A DNA stretch of 64,000 bases from 73-13 sp035555435. GTDB lineage: Bacteria > Actinomycetota > Actinomycetes > Actinomycetales > Microbacteriaceae. Below are positions 16,053 to 23,126 of the stretch, piece by piece. The stretch lies in NCBI GenBank assembly GCA_035555435.1, contig DATMGN010000008.1, forward strand, positions 1-64,000. The letters are read 5' to 3'. A program made the position numbers and the translations under genes. Under the pieces are notes generated by a model, which saw only the letters and a program-made list of their open reading frames with translations, ran no database searches and was not told the DNA's origin. Every line of letters starts with the position of its first letter. Position 1 is the stretch's first letter.

Positions 16053-17366
16053 TCAGATCTTGGATCGGCGCCCGCGCGCGACGAGAACCGCGCCGACGGC
16101 GAGCAGCGCGGCGGCGGCCGCCGCCCAGGGGGCCATGTCTCCGGACCCCGTCACGGCGAGGGCGGGATAGTCGACCGCGGCGAAGACCGTGAAGTGCTTC
16201 GTCCAGATCACCAGATTGTCGCCCACGGTGACGGAGCACTCCTGCGCCGAGCCGAGGCCGGCTGCGGCGTCCTCGGAGCAGGTGGCCTCGATGGGGGTGA
16301 GCCCGGAGCCGCCCACACGCTGATAGGCGGCCGTCTTCCCGCCCTGACCGGTCAGCACCACGCGGGCCGCTTGGTCGAGCTCCAGGTCGGCGGTCGTTGA
16401 TCCAACCTCGACGACCGCGGTGACCGCACCGGAGACGCCACGCTGCTGAAGGGCCGTGACCGACGCCGTGGGGAGCGCGGTCGGCGGGCTGACCGTCCCG
16501 TCCCATGCGATGTCGCTGGAGGTGAGGCGAATGTCGGCTGGCAGCGAGACCGCCGCCGCCGGAGTCGTGAGGGTCAGTGGCGAGCCGAAGCTCGCGACCC
16601 CACCGGTCGTGGGCAGTCTCACCGGAGTCGGGCTCGCCATGTCGACGGTGATGGACTCGGCCCTCGTCGCCGGGGTGAGGTCGAGGGTGGACCCGTCGCC
16701 GGGCAGCGAGTATGCCGGAACGGTGAACGTCACCGCGACATTGATCATCCGCGACGGCGAGCACGACGGCGAGCACACCGGGTCGCTCGTGTCCGGCTCC
16801 ACGGTGAATCCGACGTAGAACTGACGGATCACGAACCCGCTGGCGACCCGCGGTGGCGACCATCCAGAGGGGATCGTCAGCGTGACGCCGCCGTCGCCAT
16901 TGCGCACCAGCGCCAGATCGGTCACGACGCCGCTGTCCACGCAGTCCTGATAGTCCGCGAGCCCGAGTTCGGCGCGGGCGACGGCGTCGTCGCACTGGGT
17001 GATGTACCCGCTCACCGCGGCGTCCCAACGCTCTGGCCAGGCGAAGAGCAGCGGCGCACCGATCGTCGTCGGCAGGGTCAGGTCGAGCTCGGGCCCGAGG
17101 TCGAAGTAGCCGGCCGTCGAGGCGAACGTGACGCGATCGCCTCCACGCAGCACCTCGTCGCTCGTGACGATCGCGGTCGCCGTCCCGTAGTCGGGGTTGA
17201 CCAGCTGGAAGTGGTGGTCGATGTCGATCGTGTCGAAGTCGGTCGCCGCCGCCGGGGTCGCCAGAGCGACACTTCCCAGCAGGCTGAGTGCGCCGACGAC
17301 GATGGCGGATCTCCGCCAGCCGCGACGGCCCGGGCGAACACTGGACGAGGGCGACGAGGTGATCAC
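16053..17366 (-). CDS. secreted cell-surface protein with sortase-type C-terminal signal
   Basis: A 437-aa exported protein. A basic N-terminus and hydrophobic helix end at ATPAAA, the likely signal peptidase site. The mature part is beta-rich with several cysteine pairs (VCSPSCSPS, TQCDDAVARAELG). The C-terminus has LAVTGSGD, a hydrophobic helix and the basic tail RGRRSKI. This is the arrangement of a sortase substrate; LAXTG motifs suit class E sortases of high-GC actinobacteria. Function beyond surface display is unknown. The start used is GTG 17366, which has CAGATT six bases upstream; this hexamer is a weak match and the start is uncertain. It reads in the same direction as the HTH-ECF gene but the 63-bp gap contains that gene's own promoter. 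Confidence 0.65.
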   Translation of the reverse strand: MITSSPSSSVRPGRRGWRRSAIVVGALSLLGSVALATPAAATDFDTIDIDHHFQLVNPDYGTATAIVTSDEVLRGGDRVTFASTAGYFDLGPELDLTLPTTIGAPLLFAWPERWDAAVSGYITQCDDAVARAELGLADYQDCVDSGVVTDLALVRNGDGGVTLTIPSGWSPPRVASGFVIRQFYVGFTVEPDTSDPVCSPSCSPSRMINVAVTFTVPAYSLPGDGSTLDLTPATRAESITVDMASPTPVRLPTTGGVASFGSPLTLTTPAAAVSLPADIRLTSSDIAWDGTVSPPTALPTASVTALQQRGVSGAVTAVVEVGSTTADLELDQAARVVLTGQGGKTAAYQRVGGSGLTPIEATCSEDAAAGLGSAQECSVTVGDNLVIWTKHFTVFAAVDYPALAVTGSGDMAPWAAAAAALLAVGAVLVARGRRSKI

Positions 17367-17490
17367 GGAACGAATCTGTATGACGGCGCGCCTCCTCGGA
17401 CCTTGGCTTCGCCATTCCCGGACGTTCCCGGACGGCGCCCGCCCGGCCCCCGCAGACACTGAGCCCCGAGGGCGCCGGTGCGAGTACGGC

Positions 17491-17964
17491 TCAGAACGGT
17501 GTCCCCGTCGAGCCGGCGAGCGCCGGCTCGACCGACGCGGACTCGACGGCCGCCTCCGAATCGGGCACCTCGTCCGTCGCCGGCTCGGCGCTCGCCGTGG
17601 CAGATCGCACGACCTTCCGGTAGTCGGTGCGACCCCACGCGAGATCGTGGCCGATCGCATCCGCCTCGATCTCGACGTTGAGGCCGGAGCGCTCGCCATT
17701 GGTCCATTCGCGCATCCGGAGCCGGCCGCGCACCACGATGCGGTCGCCCTTGTGGAGCGAGGCGCCGGCGTTCTCCGCCAGCGCACGGAACGCGGTCACG
17801 GTGAACCAGTTCGTCTCCGTATCGACCCAGCGCCCCTGCTCGCGGTCGAAGCGCCGCTGCTGCGACGCGAGCCGGAACGAGGTGACGGGCAGTCCCCCGT
17901 CCTTGACGACGACGTTCCTCGGGTCCGTCGCGATGACACCGGTGACGGCGATCTGGTCCGGCAT
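17491..17964 (-). CDS. ssb: single-stranded DNA-binding protein (SsbB-like paralogue)
   Basis: A 157-aa OB-fold protein that coats single-stranded DNA. The OB core spans about residues 1-110 (TGVIATDPRNVVVKDGG, VTSFRLASQQRRFDR, NWFTVTAFRALAENAG, KGDRIVVRGRLRMREW). The tail is short and acidic without the DDDIPF end of replicative SSB, which suggests a secondary SSB as found in many actinobacteria. The ATG 17964 has GAAGGGAG upstream. Close to its 3' end the coding sequence contains a perfect 11-bp inverted repeat (17507-17517 with 17522-17532, loop of 4), possibly a terminator that reaches into the gene. Confidence 0.88.
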   Translation of the reverse strand: MPDQIAVTGVIATDPRNVVVKDGGLPVTSFRLASQQRRFDREQGRWVDTETNWFTVTAFRALAENAGASLHKGDRIVVRGRLRMREWTNGERSGLNVEIEADAIGHDLAWGRTDYRKVVRSATASAEPATDEVPDSEAAVESASVEPALAGSTGTPF

Positions 17965-17985
17965 GGCTGCTCCCTTCGAGTTGGT

Positions 17986-18006
17986 CCGGTCGGTGACGCC
18001 GACCGG
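17986..18006 (-). terminator. hairpin between msrA and ssb
   Basis: CCGGTCGG (17986-17993) and CCGACCGG (17999-18006) form a perfect 8-bp stem with a 5-nt loop. It lies 112 bases beyond the msrA stop and 22 bases before the ssb ATG. It could terminate msrA transcripts or act in the ssb leader; which is not clear. Confidence 0.4.
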
Positions 18007-18117
18007 CACCGGATCCCCGAGGGGCGCTCGTGCCGGGAATGCCTCCCGGGGTCCGGTCAGAGGAGTCTGGACGGATCCGGGGCCGCGCACGGCGCGAATC
18101 GGGCCGAATGTGGAGAA

Positions 18118-18645
18118 CTAGGCCTTGATGTACTCGGTGAAGGACTTGCGGACCTTGTTGACCTTCGGCACCGCGACCGCGAGGCAGTAGCCCTGCGTGG
18201 GGTTCTTCGCGAAGAAGTCCTGGTGGTACTCCTCCGCGGGATACCAGTCCCCGAGCGGCTCGATCGAGGTGACGACGCCGCCGTCCCACAGCTCGCCGGC
18301 CCGCTCGCGCGCCGCCTCGAAGAGCTCGCGCTGCGCGTCGTCCACGGGGAACATGGCCGAGCGGTACTGCGTGCCGATGTCGTTGCCCTGCCTGTTGAGC
18401 TGGCGCGGGTCGTGCATCGTGAAGAACATGTCGAGGATGACCTCGTCCGGGACGCGCTCGGGATCGAACGTCACCGCGACCGCCTCGGCGTGCCCCGTCG
18501 CGCCCGTGCAGACCGCCTCGTAGGAGGGGGCGACCGTCGAGCCGCCCGTGTAGCCGGACTCGACCTCCACGACGCCGTCGACGATCCGATACGCGGCATC
18601 CAGGCACCAGAAGCAACCGCCGGCGAGATGGAAGGTGTGCAGCAT
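18118..18645 (-). CDS. msrA: peptide-methionine (S)-S-oxide reductase
   Basis: Repairs oxidised methionine in proteins and acts on the S epimer of methionine sulfoxide. The 175-aa protein has the catalytic GGCFWCLD motif at residues 9-16. It also has GYTGGSTVAPSYEAVCTGATGHAEAV and the FFTMHDPRQLNRQGNDIGTQ segment in the expected order. The ATG at 18645 gives MLHTFHLAGGCFWC, the normal compact N-terminus. It is transcribed away from the EamA gene, whose leader ORF begins 55 bases away. Confidence 0.95.
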   Translation of the reverse strand: MLHTFHLAGGCFWCLDAAYRIVDGVVEVESGYTGGSTVAPSYEAVCTGATGHAEAVAVTFDPERVPDEVILDMFFTMHDPRQLNRQGNDIGTQYRSAMFPVDDAQRELFEAARERAGELWDGGVVTSIEPLGDWYPAEEYHQDFFAKNPTQGYCLAVAVPKVNKVRKSFTEYIKA

Positions 18646-18688
18646 GCCGGATAGAACGCGATGCGCTCGCCTGGCATTCCGCGCGACA

Positions 18689-18694
18689 TAGAAT
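18689..18694 (+). promoter_or_regulatory. -10 hexamer for the EamA leader transcript
   Basis: TAGAAT is followed by six bases and GTG 18701. This is the leaderless spacing, but that GTG opens a 10-codon ORF, not the transporter. Confidence 0.55.
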
Positions 18695-18700
18695 CTCCGC

Positions 18701-18733
18701 GTGCCCCAGCCCCGCCCCTCGAACCCCCGCTAG
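18701..18733 (+). CDS. putative leaderless 10-residue proline-rich leader peptide
   Basis: The ORF encodes MPQPRPSNPR and ends in TAG (18731-18733), whose G is the first base of the GTG start of the EamA gene. Four of its nine residues after the start are proline. The TAGAAT box six bases upstream predicts an mRNA that begins at this GTG, so the peptide would be translated first and the transporter by termination-reinitiation. It could be a coupling device or a sensor of prolyl-tRNA or ribosome stalling. No homologues can be judged from here. Confidence 0.4.
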   Translation: MPQPRPSNPR

Positions 18734-19737
18734 TGGGCTTCGTCTACGGCCTGCTCGGCGCGATCCTCTTCGGCGCGAACGGCAGCCTCACCAAGGCCGT
18801 CATGGCCGCCGGGCTCACGCCCTTCCAGGTCACGCAGTTCCGCACGCTCGCGACGACGATCCTCGCGGGGCTCGTGCTGCTCATCTTCAACCGGGGCGCC
18901 TTCCGCATCTCCGCGAAGCAGTTCTGGCGGATGGCACTCCTCGGTGTCGTCGGCATCTGCCTGCTCCAGCTCACGTATGCGATGGCGATCGAGCTGCTGC
19001 CGGTCGGCATCGCCCTCATGCTCGAGTACCTCGCGGTGCTCGCGGTCGCCGTCATCGCGCGGGTCTTCTTCAAGGAGCAGGTGCGGCATCGCGTGTGGGT
19101 CGCGATCTTGCTCGTGCTCGGCGGGATCGCCGTCGTCTCGCAGGTGTGGACGGGCTCGCTTGACGGCCTCGGGGCGCTGCTCGGTCTCGCGGCGGCCGCG
19201 TGCCTGACGTTCTATTTCATCTACGGAGAACGCCAGATCTCGGCGACGAGTCCTGTCGCGGTCGTCTTCTGGGCCTCGCTCGTCGGCACGAGCGTCACCG
19301 CGACGTTCTCGGGCTGGTGGGATCTCACCCCCGCTTCCTTCGCGGAGATCGTGTCGCTGCAGGGCAATCTCGCGGGCGTCGAGCTGCCCATGTGGCTGCC
19401 GCTGACGGCGGTGTGCGTCCTCGGCACGTTCCTGCCGTTCGTCTTCTCCTTCATGGCGCTCGGGCGGCTCGGGCCGACGCGCGCGGGCGTCGTGTCCTCG
19501 AGCGAGATCGTGTTCGCGTTCCTCGTGGCGTGGATCTGGCTCGGCGAGGCGCTCAACTGGTTGCAGCTGCTCGGCGGTGCCGTCGTGCTCGTCGGGATCG
19601 TGCTCGCGCAGACGGCACGCCCCGGGGCGTATGCCGACCCAGACATGGCGGTCGCGACGGGGGCGGTGCCGACGCTGACCGGTCCGATCGAGACGCTGAC
19701 CGGCCCGATCCCGCGTGTCGATCGGAGCAAACCTTAA
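18733..19737 (+). CDS. EamA/RhaT family transporter (DMT superfamily)
   Basis: A 334-aa inner-membrane protein with about ten helices arranged as two EamA repeats of five. The repeats start at MGFVYGLLGAILFGANGSLT and, near residue 145, LDGLGALLGLAAAACLTFYF. The second repeat ends SSEIVFAFLVAWIWLGE, the usual EamA motif. The family exports amino acids or other metabolites (RhtA is one member); the substrate here is unknown. A hydrophilic tail of about 40 residues contains a repeated LTGPI(E/P) unit. The GTG at 18733 shares one base with the leader ORF stop. An upstream in-frame ATG at 18661 precedes the predicted transcription start and is rejected. Confidence 0.85.
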   Translation: MGFVYGLLGAILFGANGSLTKAVMAAGLTPFQVTQFRTLATTILAGLVLLIFNRGAFRISAKQFWRMALLGVVGICLLQLTYAMAIELLPVGIALMLEYLAVLAVAVIARVFFKEQVRHRVWVAILLVLGGIAVVSQVWTGSLDGLGALLGLAAAACLTFYFIYGERQISATSPVAVVFWASLVGTSVTATFSGWWDLTPASFAEIVSLQGNLAGVELPMWLPLTAVCVLGTFLPFVFSFMALGRLGPTRAGVVSSSEIVFAFLVAWIWLGEALNWLQLLGGAVVLVGIVLAQTARPGAYADPDMAVATGAVPTLTGPIETLTGPIPRVDRSKP

Positions 19738-19759
19738 AGCTCAGGCTTAGCTTGGCCCC

Positions 19760-20455
19760 ATGATTCTCGAATGGTGGCAGGCCTTCGTCCGGTGGCTCGG
19801 CACCGCCGGCGCCCAGGAGCTCCTCACGACCGTGGTGCTCCCCTTCGTCGCGATCCTCACCGCGGGCCTGCTCGCGGTCCTCATCGCCCGCGCATCGAGC
19901 ACCCGCCTCATGCACCACCGCGACAAGTCCGAGAAGGCGGCCGCGATCGCCGGCCTCCTCGCCGTATGCCGTCGCGTGACCGTCTGGACGTCGCTCAGCT
20001 CCGCCGAGCGCGACCACCTCGACTACCAGATCACGGAGTCGACCGTCCGCCTGCGACTGCTACCGATCGCCGGTGCCGACCTCGCCGCCGAGTGGTCGCA
20101 GTCGATGATCGCGAACATCAAGCGCAACTCCGCGGCACTCATCGACGACGCCGAGCGCGGTCTCGCGGACCTGGAGAACGGTCTCATCCTCTGGTACCGC
20201 CGCCCGGGCCTCGCGAAGAAGCAGTTCAAGACCGAGCTGCCCTACCTGCGCACCGACGTGACCTCCCTCGACCATGACCTCATCGCGCGCCAGAAGCAGT
20301 GGCAGGCGGCGCAGGACGGCAAGACCGCGCAGATCTCGCCCGCCGCGCCGGCCGCGCCCGCGGAGCAGAGCGCGACGGCGCCGTTCGGCAACATCGACGA
20401 GCTGATCGCCGGCGCGCCGACCATCGCCCAGGACTCCGTGCCCAAGGCGTCCTGA
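19760..20455 (+). CDS. hypothetical membrane-anchored protein
   Basis: A 231-aa protein of unknown function. It has one membrane helix near residues 22-44 and a basic, helical cytoplasmic region (about 45-190) with RLMHHRDKSEKAAAIAGLL and LWYRRPGLAKKQF. The tail is Ala/Pro-rich and acidic. The start ATG follows TAGCTT (19748-19753) by six bases, so it has its own leaderless promoter despite lying only 22 bases after the EamA gene. A terminator-like hairpin follows at 20503-20542. Confidence 0.65.
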   Translation: MILEWWQAFVRWLGTAGAQELLTTVVLPFVAILTAGLLAVLIARASSTRLMHHRDKSEKAAAIAGLLAVCRRVTVWTSLSSAERDHLDYQITESTVRLRLLPIAGADLAAEWSQSMIANIKRNSAALIDDAERGLADLENGLILWYRRPGLAKKQFKTELPYLRTDVTSLDHDLIARQKQWQAAQDGKTAQISPAAPAAPAEQSATAPFGNIDELIAGAPTIAQDSVPKAS

Positions 20456-20502
20456 CCCGCACCTTTCGCTCGGCGTGATCCGCCGACGCGTCCAAGAGGC
20501 TT

Positions 20503-20542
20503 CGCGCCGACCGGGCCCCGATCACGGGACTCGGTCGGCGCG
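20503..20542 (+). terminator. strong hairpin downstream of the 19760-20455 gene
   Basis: CGCGCCGACCG (20503-20513) and CGGTCGGCGCG (20532-20542) are perfectly complementary over 11 bp, with an inner CCCG/CGGG pairing. The right arm is followed by TTCC. It lies 48 bases past the stop. The rest of the gap to the tRNA (20543-20681) shows only a possible tRNA promoter (GAGAAT just upstream of the tRNA). Confidence 0.6.
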
Positions 20543-20681
20543 TTCCATCTGTCCGGGGTCGCCTGGCGGTGCCGTATGCGCAATCCCGGGCGCCGCATCG
20601 CGCACAAGGCACCGCCAGACGAGGGAACGCCCGCTCGGGCTGCGACACACGAGCCGTTCGTCAGGGAGAATAGGGACGCAC

Positions 20682-20754
20682 GCCCCCGTAGCTCAGCGGA
20701 TAGAGCAGGAGCCTTCTAATCTCTTGGTCGCTGGTTCAATTCCAGCCGGGGGCA
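20682..20754 (+). tRNA. tRNA-Arg (UCU anticodon)
   Basis: A complete cloverleaf of 73 bases. The acceptor stem is GCCCCCG with CGGGGGC plus discriminator A, and the D stem GCTC/GAGC. The anticodon loop CTTCTAA carries TCT, and the T arm is GCTGG-TTCAATT-CCAGC. Position 31-39 of the anticodon stem is a C-U mismatch; the other four pairs form. CCA is not encoded. It reads AGA codons, which are very rare in a genome of this composition. Confidence 0.92.
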
Positions 20755-20761
20755 CGAACTT

Positions 20762-21034
20762 CTAGAACTCGCCGCGATCCTCGACCGACTCGAACTCCTC
20801 GGACTCCGGCTCGTCGAACGAGTAGGTGACGCGCACCTGCCCGCCGAGCTCCGTCGCCTGGGGCCAGGCGTAGGTGACCAGCGTCTCCTTGCCGTCGACG
20901 GCGACGAGGACCTCGAGCATCTCGTCCCAGGAGCCGTCGGTGGAGATGCGGGTGTCGACCTGTCCGTCGTACGGTCCGCCCTGGTAGAAGACGATGTACT
21001 CATCGCCCCTGGCGATGTGCGGCATGCCGGTCAT
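20762..21034 (-). CDS. small acidic hypothetical protein
   Basis: A 90-aa acidic protein with no signal or membrane segment. It starts MTGMPHIARGDEYIVFYQGG and contains a YDGQVDTRISTDGSW segment that looks beta-stranded, and ends in a very acidic tail (EPESEEFESVEDRGEF). Family not recognised. The start ATG 21034 has CATGAT (21046-21041) six bases upstream, supporting this start over ATG 21025. Only 14 bp separate it from the divergent orn start. Confidence 0.7.
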   Translation of the reverse strand: MTGMPHIARGDEYIVFYQGGPYDGQVDTRISTDGSWDEMLEVLVAVDGKETLVTYAWPQATELGGQVRVTYSFDEPESEEFESVEDRGEF

Positions 21035-21048
21035 GGGACAATCATGGC

Positions 21049-21669
21049 ATGGCCGCCTCGCAGGACCTGCTCGTCTGGATCGACTGCGAGATGACGGGGC
21101 TCGACCTGGAACGCGACGAGCTCGTCGAGGTCGCCATCGTCATCACCGACTACGACCTCAACGCGGTCGACCCGGGCTTCGAGATCGTGATCGCCCCCAG
21201 CGCCGCGGCACTGGAGGGCATGTCGGAGTTCGTGCGCGGCATGCACACGGAGTCGGGCCTGCTCACCGACCTCGGCGCGGGCGTGACGCTCGAGGATGCG
21301 CAGGCGCAGGTGCTCGCCTACATCCGGCGCTTCGTCCCGACGGCGAGCACGGCGCCGCTCGCGGGCAATACGATCGGCACCGACCGCGCCTTCCTCGCGA
21401 AGTACATGCCGGAGGTCGACGCGCACCTGCACTACCGCAACGTCGACGTGTCCTCCATCAAGGAGCTCTCGAAGCGCTGGTATCCACGCGTGTTCTTCCA
21501 GGCGCCCGCCAAGCACGGCGGCCACCGCGCGCTCGCGGACATCCGTGAGTCGATCCGCGAGCTCGAGTACTACCGCCGCGCCGTCTTCGTCGAGCTGCCG
21601 GGCCCGACGTCGGAGCGGACGCAGGCGATCTCGCAGGCCGTGACGGCCGAGTTCTCCGACCGGGTCTGA
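21049..21669 (+). CDS. orn: oligoribonuclease
   Basis: A 3'-5' exoribonuclease that degrades short oligonucleotides and linear dinucleotides such as pGpG to mononucleotides. The 206-aa protein has the DEDDh exonuclease motifs: WIDCEMTGLD (Exo I), GNTIGTDRAFLAKYMPE (Exo II) and GGHRALADIRESI (Exo III with its His and Asp). Length and start (MAASQDLLVWIDCEMTG) are normal. GACAAT lies six bases before the ATG and fits a leaderless start, though its first base departs from TANNNT. Confidence 0.95.
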   Translation: MAASQDLLVWIDCEMTGLDLERDELVEVAIVITDYDLNAVDPGFEIVIAPSAAALEGMSEFVRGMHTESGLLTDLGAGVTLEDAQAQVLAYIRRFVPTASTAPLAGNTIGTDRAFLAKYMPEVDAHLHYRNVDVSSIKELSKRWYPRVFFQAPAKHGGHRALADIRESIRELEYYRRAVFVELPGPTSERTQAISQAVTAEFSDRV

Positions 21670-21676
21670 ACTGTCC

Positions 21677-21682
21677 TAGAAT
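21677..21682 (+). promoter_or_regulatory. -10 hexamer for tRNA-His
   Basis: TAGAAT lies just after the orn stop and 28 bases before the mature 5' end of tRNA-His. A small CCCGCG/CGCGGG hairpin (21690-21705) occupies the pre-tRNA leader. Confidence 0.45.
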
Positions 21683-21710
21683 GGTCTGGCCCCGCGGTGA
21701 CGCGGGTCGT

Positions 21711-21787
21711 GGCGGCTGTAGCTCAGTTGGTAGAGCACTGGCTTGTGGTGCCGGTGGCCGCGGGTTCGAGCCCCGTCAGTCGCCCCA
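21711..21787 (+). tRNA. tRNA-His (GUG anticodon)
   Basis: The acceptor stem GCGGCTG pairs with CAGTCGC. An extra G at position -1 (21711) faces C73, the hallmark of tRNA-His. The anticodon loop TTGTGGT carries GTG. CCA (21785-21787) is encoded. Confidence 0.95.
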
Positions 21788-21821
21788 TTTGCCCCTCGGG
21801 GGCCCCGCGTAGCATGGGGCC

Positions 21822-22118
21822 ATGGCGTTCTCCGTTCCTGCGCTCGACGAGGACACCCGCGTCGATGCCCGGTCGAGCCTGGATCGGCCGTGGCGCACGA
21901 TCGTGTGGAACGACCCGGTGAACCTGATGCAGTACGTGACGCACGTATTCCGCACCTACTTCGGCTACCCGCAGGCGGAGGCGGAGCGTCTCATGCTGCT
22001 CGTCCACCACGAGGGCCGCGCGGTCGTCGCGAGTGGTCCGCGCGAGGAGGTGGAGCGCCACACCGAGGCGATGCACGAGTACGGCTTGTGGGCGACCGCC
22101 GACAAGGGCGAGGCGTGA
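21822..22118 (+). CDS. clpS: ATP-dependent Clp protease adaptor ClpS
   Basis: Delivers N-degron substrates to the ClpAP/ClpCP protease. The 98-aa protein has the ClpS core WRTIVWNDPVNLMQYVTHVF and MLLVHHEGRAVVASG, including the Asn-Asp pair and histidine that bind the substrate amino terminus. TAGCAT (21810-21815) lies six bases before the ATG, giving a leaderless transcript. It overlaps the DUF2017 gene by 4 nt and heads a three-gene operon of fixed order in many actinobacteria. Confidence 0.95.
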   Translation: MAFSVPALDEDTRVDARSSLDRPWRTIVWNDPVNLMQYVTHVFRTYFGYPQAEAERLMLLVHHEGRAVVASGPREEVERHTEAMHEYGLWATADKGEA

Positions 22119-22681
22119 TCCGCTTCGACCTCGTCGATGCGCGCATCACGCTCGTCGCCGACCCCGCCGACGCGGAGGCGCTGACCCAGCTGACGGCGCA
22201 GTTCCGCGAACTCCTGGTAGAACGCGATGCCGCGAGCGAGCCGGTGACCCCCGCACCGCAGGACCCGGCGCTCGTGCGTCTCTTCCCGGACCCCGTGCCG
22301 GACGATCCGGTCGAGTCTGCGGAGGTCCGCGAGCTGACGCGACCGGCGCTCACGGACCACAAGCGGGCGAATGCCGAGCGAGTGGCGGCGTCGCTCGCGG
22401 ATCCGGGTGCGCTGACGCCGCGCGACGAGCTCGCCTGGCTGCAGTGGCTCACCGACATCCGCATCGTGCTCGCGAGCCGCCTCGGGATCGTCGTCGACGG
22501 GGACGAGGGCGCCGCGGACACGCCGTCCGAGCAGGCGATGCAGTGGACGTATCACGCGCTCGGATCGCTCCAGGCGGACCTCCTTCAGGTGCTCGAGGAG
22601 CGCGGTGACGTGCCGCCCGAGTCGCCAGTGCCGCCCGGGCCGCCCGAGCCGCCGTCCGCGCCGCCGGCGGATTCGGCATGA
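22115..22681 (+). CDS. DUF2017 family protein
   Basis: A 188-aa cytosolic protein of the DUF2017 family, found next to clpS across actinobacteria; function unknown. It is acidic, with a TDHKRANAERVAASLADPGAL segment and a helical WLQWLTDIRIVLASRLGI block. It ends in a Pro-rich tail. The GTG start overlaps the clpS stop (GTGA), and its own stop overlaps the next ATG (ATGA), so all three genes are translationally coupled. Confidence 0.85.
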   Translation: MIRFDLVDARITLVADPADAEALTQLTAQFRELLVERDAASEPVTPAPQDPALVRLFPDPVPDDPVESAEVRELTRPALTDHKRANAERVAASLADPGALTPRDELAWLQWLTDIRIVLASRLGIVVDGDEGAADTPSEQAMQWTYHALGSLQADLLQVLEERGDVPPESPVPPGPPEPPSAPPADSA

Positions 22682-23034
22682 GCAGCCTCGCGCTCGACGC
22701 GGAGGCGTTCGAGGCGCTCGTCGTGGCAGAGCTCGACGAGCTGCCCGACGAGATGGTCGAGGGGCTCGACAACGTCGTGTTCGTCGTGGAGGACCGGCCG
22801 GAGGACGGCTCGCTCGACCTCTTCGGCCTCTACCACGGGGTCGCGCTGACGGAGCGGGGGCAGTACGGCTTCGGGGAGCTGCCCGACCGCATCGTGCTCT
22901 ACCGCGAGCCGCTGCTCGCCGCCTGCGACGACCTGGTGACGCTGCGCGAGGAGATCCACATCACGCTCGTGCACGAGATCGCGCACTTCTACGGGATCGA
23001 CGACGACGAGCTGCACCGGCTCGGCTGGGCGTGA
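22678..23034 (+). CDS. metallopeptidase family protein (zincin_1 type)
   Basis: A 118-aa predicted zinc metallopeptidase. The zinc signature is HEIAHFYGIDDDELHRLGW near the C-terminus (HEXXH followed by a downstream histidine or aspartate ligand). This is the shape of the minimal DUF1025/zincin_1 proteins that accompany clpS and DUF2017 in actinobacteria. Substrate is unknown. It is the last gene of the clpS operon, joined by a 4-nt ATGA overlap. Confidence 0.88.
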   Translation: MSSLALDAEAFEALVVAELDELPDEMVEGLDNVVFVVEDRPEDGSLDLFGLYHGVALTERGQYGFGELPDRIVLYREPLLAACDDLVTLREEIHITLVHEIAHFYGIDDDELHRLGWA

Positions 23035-23126
23035 TGCACCCGCCGTTCCCAGGCTCGGCGCGGCTCGCCCGGTAGGATGCCGTGGGCCGCAGGAGGTGCG
23101 GCCGAACCGATGTGAAGAGGTGCCCG

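Noticed and set aside
20682..20754. tRNA-Arg as an integration site of a genomic island
   Set aside because: No direct repeat of the tRNA 3' end and no integrase were seen in the window.
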